Source: Helichrysum umbraculigerum (taxonomy: Eukaryota; Streptophyta; Magnoliopsida; Asterales; Asteraceae). Taken from it: a stretch of DNA of 64,000 nucleotides. Under the pieces are notes generated by a model. It ran no database searches and was not told the DNA's origin. It was given only the letters and a program-made list of their open reading frames with translations. How positions within the stretch are numbered: position 1 is the first letter of the stretch; the number at the start of each line of letters is the position of its first letter. A program made the position numbers and the translations under genes. Shown here piece after piece: positions 11,346 to 24,494 of the stretch. Location: positions 152,023,259-152,087,258 of the forward strand of contig CATIUR010000003.1 in the NCBI GenBank assembly GCA_949592205.1. Reading direction: 5' to 3'.

Positions 11346-11801
11346 TAAGTGCTCAATACGCGATCCCAGAAGGTTTCTAGGATCGCGTATCATAGTGAAA
11401 ATCTATAACAATGGGTTTTTAAGAGAAATTACGCCATCCCACAAAATGGTCAGGATCGCGTATCAGATCGCGACGCGAAACCAAAGGATGGCGATGCGAA
11501 ATAGGTTAGATCGCGACGCGAAACTCATAGAATTGCGACGCGATTAGTGAAAATTTCAGAAATGCATATGTGGTTAGTAGTACTTTAGAGACATCTTTTA
11601 TTTCACAGTTTTTGGTACTTTAGAGACCTCTTTTAATTCACAACTTTCAGGTGTGTGGTGTTGAGTCCGGTGTTGACTATAAGTATGTTTTAAAGTTTGT
11701 AAAAGTTATGAATGGTCAGTGGGACAATTATAAAAGAGTTTTTGAGTAAAAAAAATATTCACGTAATTACGAGCGTTTCACAAATCATTGGAGGCCTCAT
11801 C

Positions 11802-11804
<3 letters not shown>
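11346..11804. other. uncharacterised stretch with repeated GATCGCG and GCGACGCG words
   Basis: No gene is seen. Between 11,355 and 11,545 there are several GATCGCG and GCGACGCGA words. At about 11,579-11,643 two copies of a roughly 33-bp phrase (TACTTTAGAGAC...) lie in tandem. It could be the end of an LTR or another mobile element. Confidence 0.3.

Positions 11805-11854
<50 letters not shown>
11805..11854. repeat. (TA)n microsatellite
   Basis: About 25 uninterrupted TA units flank the left end of the MITE-like unit. Confidence 0.95.
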
Positions 11855-11856
<2 letters not shown>

Positions 11857-12628
11857 TGAAGGATCAAGAAGGAAGCACCAAATTTGAGGGAATGAGGGAA
11901 GCAAATCTCAGTCACCAATTTCTTCCTCCCACATTTTCCCTACAAGAAACAATACATATATACAATACCCATTTAATCAACTTTAGTCTAAAATCCAAAA
12001 TTAAAACATGAAATTCAACGATTGATCAATCAAAAACATTATAAACTTTCCAATCCATCAAACGCATTCATACATATCTTCAATTCGTCATAATTTGAAA
12101 TCATCAAAAATTATGAATTTTGGGTATAACTTTTGGGTTTTTGTAGAAATTTTGTTTCGTCAATGAAAACAATAAAATTAAACAAATTTCATCATTCAAA
12201 ACTTATAAACAAGTAATTAATCGAATTATGGTTGTCATTAACCATCTAATTTCACAAAATTAAAAATATCCAGAACGTTAACATGCATTTGCAATCCATG
12301 TTAATCAAAATTACAATTAAGATTCTTAAACATTCATTTATGTTGAATATTAACTTAAACACTTTTGAACGTGATAACATAACATTCATTAATGTATAAC
12401 AATATATATGAGTTAACATTCATCATAAATAAATGTTATAACTATAAAGTTTCCTCATTATCAATTGATTAACATGCTTTACAAATGAATGTTAACGTAT
12501 TTGAGGATTTTTTTGAGTTATTTACAAGTTTGCCACCGCGTTGACTTTTGAGTTGAACAGAATATGTGGCTAAGAATAGCTTCGTGAATTCCCTTCTTCC
12601 CTCATTTTTTACTTCCCTCTAGATATTT

Positions 12629-12630
<2 letters not shown>
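11855..12630. mobile_element. MITE-like element between two (TA)n tracts
   Basis: A non-coding unit of about 776 bp is bounded by TA microsatellites. Its ends carry imperfect inverted repeats of about 45 bp; the left has GAGGGAATGAGGGAAG, and the right reverse-complements to AATGAGGGAAGAAGGG. Superfamily is uncertain. Confidence 0.45.

Positions 12631-12682
<52 letters not shown>
12631..12682. repeat. (AT)n microsatellite
   Basis: Roughly 25 AT units run directly into the 5' TC of the Helitron at 12,682. Confidence 0.95.
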
Positions 12683-12684
<2 letters not shown>

Positions 12685-15107
12685 TTACTTAATAAGATCA
12701 AAACATAAAATCATCCCCCTCTTTCATTTTTTAACACGTATGCTCTTAAAATTTTACCACGTACCTTTGAAAGCCTTCACCTTCACTTGACACGTACCCC
12801 TCATATCAAAGAGTGACGTGCCTCAATCGTGTAAATCCTCTCTATTCATTGTCTTTGCCACATATACATTGTTCTTCTCATTGGGTGTTTCTTTCATCAC
12901 CAGTTGAAGAATTGAAGGGATGCAAACCCATCATGATGTTTTCTGGTCTTTATTTCACTCAAGGCCTTTCACAAGGTAAATCTCTAATTCATATCGTTTC
13001 TATACATCCTAGGGTTTATATTATATCTTCAAACATTTAGGATCTCATTGTATCTTCAAACATTTTGATTTTATTTCAGAACATCTGTTTTTGGATGCTC
13101 TAAAAAACAACATTTTGGCTGTCTTCATTATCTCATTGAAGTTAGAATTTGTGTTCGTATATTGATTGCGGAATTTGAAGTCGCTTCACTTCTCCGTGGT
13201 TAGTTTATTTTTTTTGATTATGTGTTTGGATATGAATTTAGGTAACCAAATTTGTTTAGGTTTAAATAGATTATATATATATATATAGTATGAGTTCAAA
13301 CTTCAAAGCACCAATTTCTTTGCATTGTTTGATATAGTTCAAGTTCCTAAATTGTCAATGGGCTCATATTTGTAGTCAACGCAAAAGGTAACCGTCTCAT
13401 CTTTAATGAAGGTATTTTCTTTCCATGTTTTGGATGAGAAATTCTAAGGAATCAACATAGTTTATGCAAAGAATGCTAATATATGTTGAATGTATTACCT
13501 TTTTTTCCTTTTTCTTTCTTATTGCTAATTAAATTTATAACCACATAACTAAATTACATCTGAGATACTAGAGCTATAACTAATAGCTACGATATATGTA
13601 TTACTTTTACAGGTGTAAAACTTATTTCTTTGCAAGTGCTTGGCCCTTTTATCCCTTTCATTTATAATTTAACTACAAAAAATGTTTCTTCAACTAATGT
13701 GAGTGCATTCTATAATGTGTTTAATTTTGTCCTAGAGGGTTGAAATAATATACTTGTAATTGTTTGAGTTTACACATATAAGGTATACATTGTTGTTTTA
13801 TAAATTGTGGTTACCATCTAACTTGAAAGTTTGGACAGATTCACATATTAATTTTTGGAATTGACATGTTTCTAAAAGCTCATGTAGATACTTTGTGTAA
13901 TAGTGTATGCAACTAGATACATAACACAGTTTGTCAAGTGATAGTAAGTGAACATGGTTTAAGATGACAAGTTAAATGGTTCTCTTGAATTTTGATCAAA
14001 AAAATTCGGGTCTTCAATTTTGAAGTAGTTCCCTTCAAATGCAAAACTACTTTTTACTTTTCAAACTAGAATATTAAATCCTACAAAATAAGCAGATCAT
14101 TTTAGATAGATCGCCTTTATGTTGAAGAGGTAAAATGAACTCTGAAAAATTCCAAGTAGTATCCCTCTATTCAATTATATATGGACATCGCAGCCTCTGT
14201 TATTTTCAATATTTTGTTTCGTGTTTGCTAACTGCGTTAAGGTTGGCACATTTTTTCTAACTTACTGCAACTCATGATTAGTTCCCTTACTCCTTTAATA
14301 GATGAGTAGCAACATCTACCAATACACACATCCTAAGTATTTCCCCGGTATTTCTCCCACTCCTTCACTAATCTGCATTTACAACTTCCTCTACTTGACG
14401 TACAAATTAGATGAAAATGGCTTAAATTTGTAAGGCAAATTTTTGTTTTTAGCCGAACTTTTTTGATATTTAGATGTATGTTTTTATATATTTGTGGAAA
14501 AATTGAATTGTGATTTTGGTAGTTTCACTTCAACATTCTGTTAGTTAATGCTAGATCATTACAAGGTTGCCATTTCTCTCCATTTCAAGGATTAAATCAG
14601 TTTAAAGTGAACAAAGCCCTTTCAAAGCCCTTTTCTTGTGGAAAACTCATCTCATTATCTTTCCAATTTTCTTCATAATTAACTGTTATATTTAATTTAA
14701 TTGTATACTTGCGTTAATCTTATAATCAATTATGTGCTTGTTACAAAGTTTTTCTCTTTTGTTTTTTATCAGAGATGTGAATCTGCATGACTTCCTGACG
14801 TGAATATGAATGCATTTTTTTAGTTCCATCATTACATCAAATACTTGGTATATTGGGTTCTTATGAATTGGGGAAGGTAAATGTTGTGTACACACATATT
14901 TTCCTAGATCAGAAAATAAACATTGGTCTGAATTGTAGAAGTAACTAATCATGATCTTGAAGTTGTTTATGTTGATATATATTCAGTTTAACTGATGGTA
15001 ATATGCGACGAAAGCGTGTTAATTACTGTTTTGTTGTTAGTCATATTGGTATTTGTATGTTACTTATCATGTTCTCTTGGCTAACATAATCATAGTGCTC
15101 TTTAGCG

Positions 15108-15147
<40 letters not shown>

Positions 15148-15821
15148 GTGATTGGATGTGATAGCTCATGCTTACTATTGTATGGAGGCTCGTGAACAAC
15201 ACTCATAACTCAAGTGAATTCTCATGTTCTGTACATTGACTGACTTTGGATGAATGAAGTTACGCATGTGTCGAGCCATAAATTTTGAGGCATTTGTGCT
15301 CTCATGATCATCGACAGTGTGTTTTATTCAATTTCTATCATGAATTCCTTTTTCGCCTCAATGGTTTATTGGGCATATGATAATACTCGATCTTGACGGC
15401 ATGTTTATTAGACTTTGGGTCTTGTTTGGATGGAGACCTCAAACTTTGCATTGTTTTGTATTCCACTTGAATTAGTAGTATGGATAGCCAATTTGGTTAT
15501 CGAAAAGGTTGCTTTAGCACAATCTTTCATTTTTTCAAATCTTTTTGACATTTTTCCCACTGCCTAATGATCAGGTAATAATGATTCGCTGCAGAACTTT
15601 TTCTGTATTTTTTCCTTGGCTTGTAAGGGTTGTTTAACTGGCATAGTAACACCATGGCTGATGACTATGTGTTGAAGTTTTGTAGACTTCTGACTATATA
15701 TTTGTTGAAACCTTTGCATATAGTCCTCTTAACCTTTTTAAGATTTACTCCCTATATTACATTGAACACCGAAATTCAATTTGAGGGGGCTGTGCGTAGC
15801 ACAGCCGTAAAGCTTTCCTAG
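12682..15821 (+). mobile_element. non-autonomous Helitron, 3.1 kb
   Basis: It begins with TCTTTACTTAATA after an A, and ends with a hairpin (GGCTGTGC-GTA-GCACAGCC, about 15,788-15,806), 15 bases, then CTAG (15818-15821) before a T. These are the Helitron hallmarks: 5' TC, 3' hairpin plus CTRR, insertion between A and T. The subterminal 5' phrase (ACACGTATGCTC...CCACGT) is shared with the other Helitron starts at 15,826 and 36,261. No Rep/helicase is encoded, and I identify no captured gene. A 35-base T run lies at 15,112-15,146. Confidence 0.75.
15112..15146. repeat. poly(T) tract
   Basis: A pure T run of about 35 bases lies inside the first Helitron. Confidence 0.95.
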
Positions 15822-17596
15822 TATATCATTAGTTCTTAAATAAAAAGAACACAATCGAACTTGAGGCCTTCATAATTAGACACGTAAGGCCCTCTAAATT
15901 TGCCACGTCTCCAATTAAATCAATAATTTTCGTTTTTTCTACAGAAGAGGAAGAAATCAAAGAAAGAACAAGAAAAAAAATCAATTACATCCACCACCAC
16001 TCCACAAGGGTTTCAACTTTGATCATATCATATCTTCTCAGGTATATTTATGTTCTTCTTGTTTGGTGAATTAAAGTTTTTCCAGATTTCAAATGGAGTC
16101 CAGGGATTTTTCTTGCATTTGTGATTTTTTCCCCCTTCTATTTTTCTCTCTCTTCATAAGGTTCATGTATATAAATTTGAATTGAAGACTGGGTTATACA
16201 CCAAAAAGTACATGAATTTAATTAGCTTAAAACATGCATCTCCTCTCCTCCAATTTTACACGCCAAACAGAAGAACTCTATTCCCCTGCTCTCGGTTTCT
16301 CACAATACTTCTCTGTAACATGCAAAAGGAGTTATTAGGGTTTCTTTATGTGATGTGAGCCTGAAAGGTATGTTTATTGATTGATTTTCATCACTTATTT
16401 GTTGTTTTATGTGTTTTTGTCGATGATGGAAATGTTACAGTTTCGATTAGCGTCTACTGAATTCGTGAAAAAATTATGGATTAGACCAGATGACTGATGA
16501 TGATGTTTATGCTCAAGTTTTTGTAGATCCCCATGTTTGATTGTCTTCTTATTCCCAACTCTTAATCATATGTTCTCACTACAAATATTGTTTAAATTTG
16601 TTGATAATAGTTTATGGACCATAAGAAATTGTTCAGTACAATTTTCATGTATTCCCTTTTGTTTTTGCATACAGTTTGTAGTGATAGGTTTATTATATTT
16701 CAGTCTCTTACAAACATTTTGCTGTTAGATTAAGAAGTTGCTAGGCTCTTTATTGTATCGAATTGAATGCAATTTCTTCTGTTTTTCCTTCGGTTTCATT
16801 ATAGGTTCCTATGAAAGCTCGGATATATAGGGATTATCAACATTAGGTGAAAACAACCACAATTATACTTCTTAACAATATCTATTTCACTTTTCATTTG
16901 CAACATCTAAATAAAAACAACACTATGAACTATGGACATACATTGTAGGTAACTTTCCCATGATGTGTTCCTTTCTTTAACTAGGAACTTCTAATACTCG
17001 AATTAAAACTAAACATAGTCAATGGACCAATCCTCATATCCTTTTCAATTGAGTGGATATATCATAATTAGGGGGAAAAGAATCCGAACTTCATAACATG
17101 TTGCTTGAAAACTCCAAATTATGTAGCATCAAAATCCCCTTATGTATGTGCTTACACATGCACACACACATTGAGAGTCCAGTTTACTTGCAAGTTGCAA
17201 CTTACATGTCTATAAGGTCATAATGGAACTTCTCCCTGTTACGACTTTCCATCATATTATGTCATGAGTATATGCATTTTATCGCAAGAAATACATATAA
17301 TTGAGATGTATTTTGGTCTTCCATTTAACATATAACATGAATACATATTACATTTATGCAGCTTTAATCTAGCGTGTGTAAAAATTGGAATGAAAACGTA
17401 TATATAAAACACAATGAAACTGTAGAGAATGGTGCCTAACCATGAAGTTTTAGTGTATTGTGCGTAGTGATTCAAGAGACAAATATAAACATCAGAAATA
17501 AAAGTAATTTACATAATTCTATGACTGCTTCTTGACCTGCTCATTTGGGGCCAGATATTGTTATGCCCCACTGTGATAAAACAAAAATAATAAAAG

Positions 17597-18159
17597 TGTT
17601 GATAATTCTATACGACAATAATGAAAGAAAACGAAATACGATAGTGAAATAAATAAAACGAGAACACGAGGATTTAACGTGGAAAACCCTTACGGGAAAA
17701 ACCACGGGCACAACCGATGATAATCACTATATGAGAAAACATGAGGAGGTTACAAGAGTTTGATACAACACTTTAATATCACTCGTCTCTCTGTAAATGC
17801 TCTCAAATCACCAGAACTGGATAGTAATGGTTTTATACAGAGAATGAAAATGAAAAGAGTGAAAGGGTATGTGTTGTCTTGAATTGTTGTGTGCTTCTCT
17901 TGTTTTTTTTTAGGCTTCCATCATCGACATATATATAAGTGGAAACCGAATCATACATGCATAAATTACATGTGAGAAATGGACAAATGGATGAGACAAT
18001 GCATGTCTAAAAGCATGTCTGAAATTTGCATAAGTCAAACATGAAGTTGAATGTCTTTCCATGTGGCAATGGTCTTTGCATGGTGCATGTTGACATAAGC
18101 TTTTGCAGGTTGAATTGCATGTTTGACTACTTTGTTTGAGAATTCGTATCACACAAACA
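17597..18159 (-). repeat. Tork Copia 3' LTR
   Basis: A 563-bp LTR, TGTTGATAATTC...CACAAACA in plus orientation, pairs with the LTR at 33,910-34,468. A purine tract (AAGGTGGAGAT on the minus strand) adjoins at about 18,160-18,170. Confidence 0.95.
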
Positions 18160-18259
18160 ATCTCCACCTTGATACGAATTTAATCTTGCAAAAATTTGAA
18201 GTCAATACTTCAATGAACTCCTCATCATAAAATCATCGTGTGCCAACAATCTTTTGAAA

Positions 18260-20353
18260 TCAGATTGTCATACCAACTAAGCTTGAGCAAAGCTCAAACT
18301 TAGCTGATGGAACCGGCTTCGTCATCATATCCGCCGGATTGTCATGAGTGCTAATCTTTTGAATTTGAATATCACCTTGAGCAATAACCCCTCGAATAAA
18401 GTGATAACGAACATCAATATGTTTCGTTCTCTCATGAAACATTTGATCCTTTGTAAGATAAATAGCACTTTGACTATCACAAAAAATCTTTGTAGAAGAT
18501 GTGTCTCCACAAAGCTCACTATATAAATTTCTCAACCATATGGCTTCTTTGCAAGCTTCAGAAATAGCCATATATTCTGCTTCAGTAGTGGATAAAGCAA
18601 CAGTGGTTTGTAGACTTGCCTTCCAACTCACAGCACATCCACCAATGGTAAATACATAACCTGTCAAAGACCTTCTTTTATCCAAATCTCCAACATAATC
18701 TGAATCTACATAGCCAACCAGCCCTTCATCAGAACTTCCAAATTGTAAACAAGCATTAGAAGTACCACACAGATATCTGAAAATCCATTGAACTGCTTTC
18801 CAATGCTCTTTTCCTGAATTAGCCATGTATCTCTTATACCATTGCCTTGGAGACTGCTTTAAGCCATAAAGTGATTTCTTCAATTTACATACCAGATTCT
18901 CTTTTTCAGGGACAACAAATCCTTCAGGCTGTTCCATATAAATGTCTTCTTCCAATTCTCCATGTAAAAATGCAGTTTTAACATCAAACTGCTCAAGCTC
19001 ATAGTTATGCATAGCAACAATACTAAGTAAAGTACGAATTGAGCTATGCTTAACAACAGGAGAGAAAACATCAGTAAAATCAATTCCTGGAATCTGGCTG
19101 TAGCCTTTAGCAACTAACCTTGCTTTGAATCTCACTTTCTCAGAGGGAGTGACACCTTCTTTCCTTTTGAAAATCCATTTGCAGCGGATGGGCTTCTTTT
19201 CTTTTGGTAATTTTACCAATTCCCAAGTACAATTCTTTTCAAGAGATTCCATTTCATCATGCATGGCAGTTATCCAATTGTTGCATTCATCCGAAGCAAT
19301 AGCTTCTGAATAGGTTGAAGGTTCTGTGCTACTTTCAATATCTTCGGCAACATTTAAGGCATAAGCAACAACATTTGCTTCTTCAATCAGTCTTTTAGGA
19401 GGATGGATGACCCTCCTAGGTCTGTGTGCTGCTATAGAATGTTGTGGTTGTTGAGTAGGAGTAGGGAACTGTTGATCAAATGATGTATCTTGATCAGCAG
19501 GATTTTCATTTTCTGGTGTATGATTTGAGTCAACAGATTGCTCCACCTGCACACTTGACTTTTCTTGACTCTCAACAGGAATATTAGCAAAAGAATCCAT
19601 TTGTAACATAGAAGACTCATTAAAGATAACATTTCTACTAATAACAACCTTTTTAGTTTCAGGACACCATAACTTGTATCCTTTAACACCAGACTTGTAA
19701 CCAAGAAAAATACATTTAATTGCCCTAGGCTCTAATTTTCCATTATCAACATGAGCATAAGCAGGGCAACCAAATATTCTTAAATTTGAATAATCAGCTG
19801 GGGAACCAGACCATACCTCAATCGGAGTCTTTTTATTTAGTGGAATAGAAGGTGACATGTTAATTAAATAACATGCAGTAGAAGCAGCTTCTGCCCAAAA
19901 ACGCTTAGATAATCCTGCGTTAGATAACATGCAACGGGCTTTTGAAATAATGGTTCTGTTCATACGTTCAGCCACACCATTTTGTTGAGGTGTGTGGGGA
20001 ACGGTGTAGTGTCTAACAATACCTTCTGATTTACAAAATGAATTAAATTCATTTGAACATAATTCCATACCATTATCAGTGCGAAGCTTTTTAACCTTCT
20101 TACCAGTCTGCGTTTCCACCATGACTTTCCACTCTTTGAATGCAGAGAATGCTTCTGATTTCTACTTCAAAAAATATGGCCAAACTCTTCTTGAGTAATC
20201 ATCAATAATTGTCAACATGTAACGAGCACCTCCAAGTGATGCCTCTTGTGATGGTCCCCATAAATCAGAGTGTACATAATCCAGAATGCCTTCTGTAGTA
20301 TGTACTGACGTGTTAAATTTCACCCTCTTGTGTTTGCCAAAAATACAGTGTTC
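18260..20353 (-). pseudogene. pol: Tork Copia Pol: integrase, truncated RT, RNase H
   Basis: Reading leftwards: integrase core (DYSRRVW, DNGMELC, GVAERMNRT), the Copia linker, the first half of reverse transcriptase (KARLVAKGYSQ, DVKTAFLHGEL, LYGLKQSPRQW), then directly the MANSGKEHW block and RNase H (YVDSDYVGD, STTEAEYM), ending at 18,260. About 150 residues that normally hold YVDD are missing in frame near 18,830, so the polymerase cannot work. A TAG at 20,166-20,164 (FLK*KSEAF) adds a stop. The fragment joins exactly to the piece at 23,585 once the solo LTR is removed (a cysteine pair of the integrase finger spans the junction). Confidence 0.92.
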
Positions 20354-20959
20354 ACAGATGTCACACCCCCAAATTCGTTGATTTAGTTTAGCGGAAGCAT
20401 TTGTTTAAGTAGGGGGTGCTGACGTCAACATAGAACATACAAACATATCAGAGCATATGGATATCGCAAAACATACATATATTAAGATGCCATTAGTAAT
20501 AGTTTACAAAGTTACGATTTATTAAATCGTAATAGTTGAAAAGTAGTTAAATTATACAAAAGTGGATTTCGTAGATATGACCAATACATATTAGTTATAT
20601 AAAAGAAATCCATTTGTCCCAAAAGATGGCATCCTAATAGCTTCATGGGTCGCCTAGTTTCCAAAAGTGCGGCGATCTTACGTGCGCAGCTAATTCCCTG
20701 AAAACATAGTAAAAGTCAACAACGATGTTGAGTGAATTCACAGGTTTTATGTTTACAAGTGTAGTTGTTCAGTCAAAAACGTTCTCAAATAGTTATTGCC
20801 ATAACTGTTAAGTAAAGTTCGTATCTTAGTTCAAAATATCGTTCAGTTGGAAAGTTACTCAATAGTATTGTTTATACATAGTTGTAAGAATATAGAATCC
20901 TAAACCCAAGTAGTAGGGTTCTAAAAGTCATATCCCAAGACGTAGGGATGATAGTTCCT

Positions 20960-21280
20960 AATAATTCTTATGCCCAAGACGTAGGGTCCAATAGTTCACA
21001 TTAGTTCCTATGCCCAAGATGTAGGGTCGTTCATTAGTTCCTATGCCCAAGATGTAGGGTCGTTCATTAGTTCCTATGCCCAAGATGTAGGGTCGTTCAT
21101 TAGTTCCTATGTCCAAGAAGTAGGGTCGTTCAATAGTTCCTATGCCCAAGATGTAGGGTCGTTCAATAGTTCCTATACCCAAGAAGTAGGGTCATTCAAT
21201 AGTTCCTATGCCCAAGAAGTAGGGTCATTCAATAGTTCCTATGTCCAAGATGTAGGGTCATTCAATAGTTCCTATTAGTT
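20960..21280. repeat. 33-bp tandem repeat, about nine copies
   Basis: The unit is TAGTTCCTATGCCCAAGATG followed by a 13-base TAGGGTC-containing tail. Copies vary at a few positions. The 33-bp period keeps one reverse frame open with an 11-residue repeat, which explains the chance ORF at 20,958-21,182. More degenerate copies precede it from about 20,905. Confidence 0.9.
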
Positions 21281-21922
21281 CATAAGTATACTAGGTAATA
21301 GTTCCATGTATAGTTCAAATAAAAGTATATAGTTCGTTTCGTAAGTACATAAGTATCATAGTCTCAACACGTTCGAAAGTAGTTACATGAAAACATCAAA
21401 TAGTATAAAAGCCTAACGGCATTTTATAAATAGTTTATAAATATAGTGTGAAAACGTTCAAACATGTTCAGTTCCAAAGTGTTCAGGTAAATCAGGCAAA
21501 ACAAAGTACAAATGTGTCAGCAATAGTTCGCAAGTATAAAGCATAAAGCATTTATAAAATCATGTAGGTTATGGCAATTAATAAAGTAGTTGACTATGTT
21601 TCTCACCCCAAGTTGAAAGCAGTAAAACAGTTAAAAGTGGGGCTGTGAACTCACCTCGTGAGCTCGGTATGTGAGTGCTAGCAATGTGTAAGCCCAATAA
21701 AGTCTCTAACGTCCTAAACATAGGAGATATTAATATAAGTAGTTGACTAAATGTCAAACTATTGTTACTCGTTCACTCGCTGAAAGATCGTTGTTCATTT
21801 ATTAGCTTGTATGTGTTCGTTGGTGATAATATCGTAATAATAATATAAAGTGTTATTATCATTAAACTCGTTTCGTTGTAAGTATACATTAAACTTAAGT
21901 TTTTGTTCTCTGTTTTTGGAGA

Positions 21923-22055
21923 CACTACAGGTGACACTTGAGTTAAGGTAGCGACACTTGGTCCAGTATCATATAAAATATAAGTTTCTAATTTGGCGAC
22001 ACTCAGTTGAGTGTCGCATAAAATTTGATCCCAAAAGCAACACTTGTCGTCTAAG
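21923..22055. repeat. GCGACAC/GTGTCGC boxes in the third Gypsy LTR family
   Basis: One clean inverted repeat, GCGACACT-CAGTTG-AGTGTCGC, lies at about 21,996-22,017 (22 bp). It is accompanied by half-sites (GTGACACTTGAG, GCGACACTTGG, AACACTTGTCG). The cluster is weaker than in the other Gypsy families. Confidence 0.6.
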
Positions 22056-23584
22056 TTTAAAAAGTGAGTTTCGTTAATTCAAAATGTGGTCAAACGAGTT
22101 CTTTTTGACCCGAAACTTTTAGGTAAGTCTTAAATATGTTAATAGAGCTCGGGAAAATTATCGTTGTGTTTCGTTGTTAACCAAAAATGTCGTTTTTATT
22201 CCGAGCCCAAAACAGCCCCCGAACTCAGATTTTAGTTGTTTTCGACTATTTTCGAGCTCGTTTTCGGGGGTCAAAACTTATCGAACGAATCCGAAATTTT
22301 TACACAGCCTTCACACATATGTAAACTAGTTTATGTAATATTTTCATGACTTTTAGATGTCTACAACTCCCTAAATAATTTCGTGATCAAGAGTGACTTC
22401 CAGAATACGTTTTTCAGTAACATCCTCTACAAATCGGCTCATAACTCAGAATTGGTGTATTTCTAGCGAAAGTGTTCTACACGAAAGTTGTTCTTAACGA
22501 AATTACCAAGATTTTTCAAGTGGTCTCACCTTTTTATTCAGCCTACACGATTTTATATAATTTTTGTTCCGAGCATACAGAATCTGTCCCGAAATCGATT
22601 TTACTACAAGTCTTATTTTCTTTTGTTTTTGTTAGGTTTTTGTGTATGATCTTTCATGGAATGAACTTATAACATGTTAGCACACAAGAATCGTGAAAGA
22701 AAATGATGAAAAAGAGTTTCCTTACAATGCTTTTTAGATAAAGAGGAACTATAAAGATGAAGGTGATGATCGTTCTTGTTCGTTTTAGCTCCTTTCCTTT
22801 GCTAGATGATCAAGGTGATTTAACGGTAGTTTATGGGTAGTGATTGGGCTATTTTTCAGCTGGAGTTGAACCGAGAGATATAGAGACAGAGAATGAGATT
22901 TGGAGATCAAATGTGTAGATGTAAGTGTGTGTGACCAATAATGTGTTTGTTTGATTTTATTGCAAAAGTCATGATATGGTGATGGGTGGCTGTATGGATG
23001 GTTGGGAGAAGTCAACAAGGCATGGCCTTGTTGATTTTTGTCTCTAATTATTGGGTTTAAATCCCGTGTTCGTTTATCCGATCGTTATACGTTTTAATAC
23101 ATTATATTTCGTTTAGTTTGTTAATGTTAATTCGCGTTAATATTTTTCGTAGTATTATTCTAAATACTTAAATTTAAGTTTCAAAAATATAATTTTTGAC
23201 TAATTTGGTTGTCGGGTTTCGTTTTATTTATTTTGTCGCATTGGTTACGTTTTAACTAAAACGTATAATCGTTTAATTTCAATCGTTATGCTTTTATCGT
23301 TAACATAATATTTTCGAGTAAATAACTTCTATAAATATAATTTTACGGTATTTATAAAATTTGTATCACCAACGGTCATATTATTTTGTACAGTCTGTTC
23401 CAAATGTTTTGTACATAATTATAACAAATTATGAAATGTGTAATACTACGCGTATTAACTAGTTGGACTTTGCTAGACTTACCTCTAAAAATTGTTATGA
23501 ATTCACTTAAGTATGGAATTAGCCTAAACATGCATGTGTTTAACATTCCTAATTACGTCGAAAATTGTGGGGTGTCACAACAGA

Positions 23585-24489
23585 ATTCCAATTTTCCAAC
23601 GCATTGACTATCAAGTAGTCCTTTCTTGCTCAAAACTGCCAAACCAATTTCACTCATATACCCAAGACGCATATGCCAAAGGTTAGTAGTATCAGAAACA
23701 GTAGATGAATTTGAAGTAACATTAGAATTACCTGTTACTGTACTACCTTGGAGATGATACAAATTTGCAGATTTAATATCTGCTTTCATCACAACCAGAG
23801 CACCTTTTGAAACTTTTAGAACTCCACCTTCACCGGAGTACTTGTACCCTTTGAGATCAAGAGTACTTAAGGAGATAAGATTTCTTTTCAAACCTGGAAC
23901 GTGTCGCACACCAGACAAAGTTCTAACGACACCATCAAACATCTTGATTTGAATTGAACCAATCCTTGCAATTTTATATGGTGAATTATCACCCATCAAG
24001 ACGAAGCCTCCTTCCATGGGTTCATAATTTATGAACCAATCTTTGTTTGGAGTCATGTGGAAGGTACAGGCGGAGTCAAGAATCCATTCATCATTGGTTT
24101 TTAAACATCCTGCAAAAGCTACCAGAACATCTCCATTAGTATTATTTTCAGCAGCATAAGCTGCTTTGCCTTCATCTTCTTGATTTGGTTTAGGCTTTTG
24201 ATTAGCAGCTCTTTTCTCCTTGTTCTTCAATTTGTAACATTTAGAAATATCATGACCATCCCATTTGCAATATTTGCATGACTTGGATCCTCTGGACTTT
24301 GATCTGCCTCTATAATTTGAGTTCTTGCCTTTTGACTTATTATTTGATTTTTTATCTGTTGTTCTGCCACGAACTATCAGACCTTCTCCTTGAGAACTTG
24401 AACCTTCAGTAGATACCATTTCTTTCATATTTTCTTTGGCATGCAAAGCATCATAAACTTCTTGAAGGGTTCGTATCACGACTATATAA
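23585..24489 (-). pseudogene. Tork Copia Gag C-terminus, protease, start of integrase
   Basis: Continuation of the same element. Visible: a CX2CX4HX4C knuckle (CKYCKWDGHDISKC), the protease motif WILDSACTFHM (D-S-A in place of D-S/T-G) and the integrase finger start LWHMRLGYMSEIGL. The right edge meets the gag-only Gypsy element at its TATGG duplication. Just inside the edge the frame is off by one base (DTILYS versus VIRTLQEVYDAL), a further lesion. Confidence 0.88.
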
Positions 24490-24494
24490 TATGG

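Larger units (their letters stand above)
20359..23579 (-). mobile_element. Gypsy solo LTR, 3.2 kb, inserted in the Copia integrase
   Basis: Bounded by TGTCACACCCCC...GGGGTGTCACA and by the 5-bp duplication ACAGA (20354-20358 and 23580-23584). There is no internal region, so it is the product of LTR-LTR recombination. Its ends resemble the other Gypsy LTRs here read in reverse, giving minus orientation. It holds a 33-bp tandem array (about 20,960-21,280) and a small set of GCGACAC/GTGTCGC boxes (about 21,920-22,060). Confidence 0.93.

Noticed and set aside
20958..21182. Reverse-strand protein of 11-residue repeats
   Set aside because: A 33-bp tandem repeat in a solo LTR keeps any frame open by period; no start context or conservation is visible.
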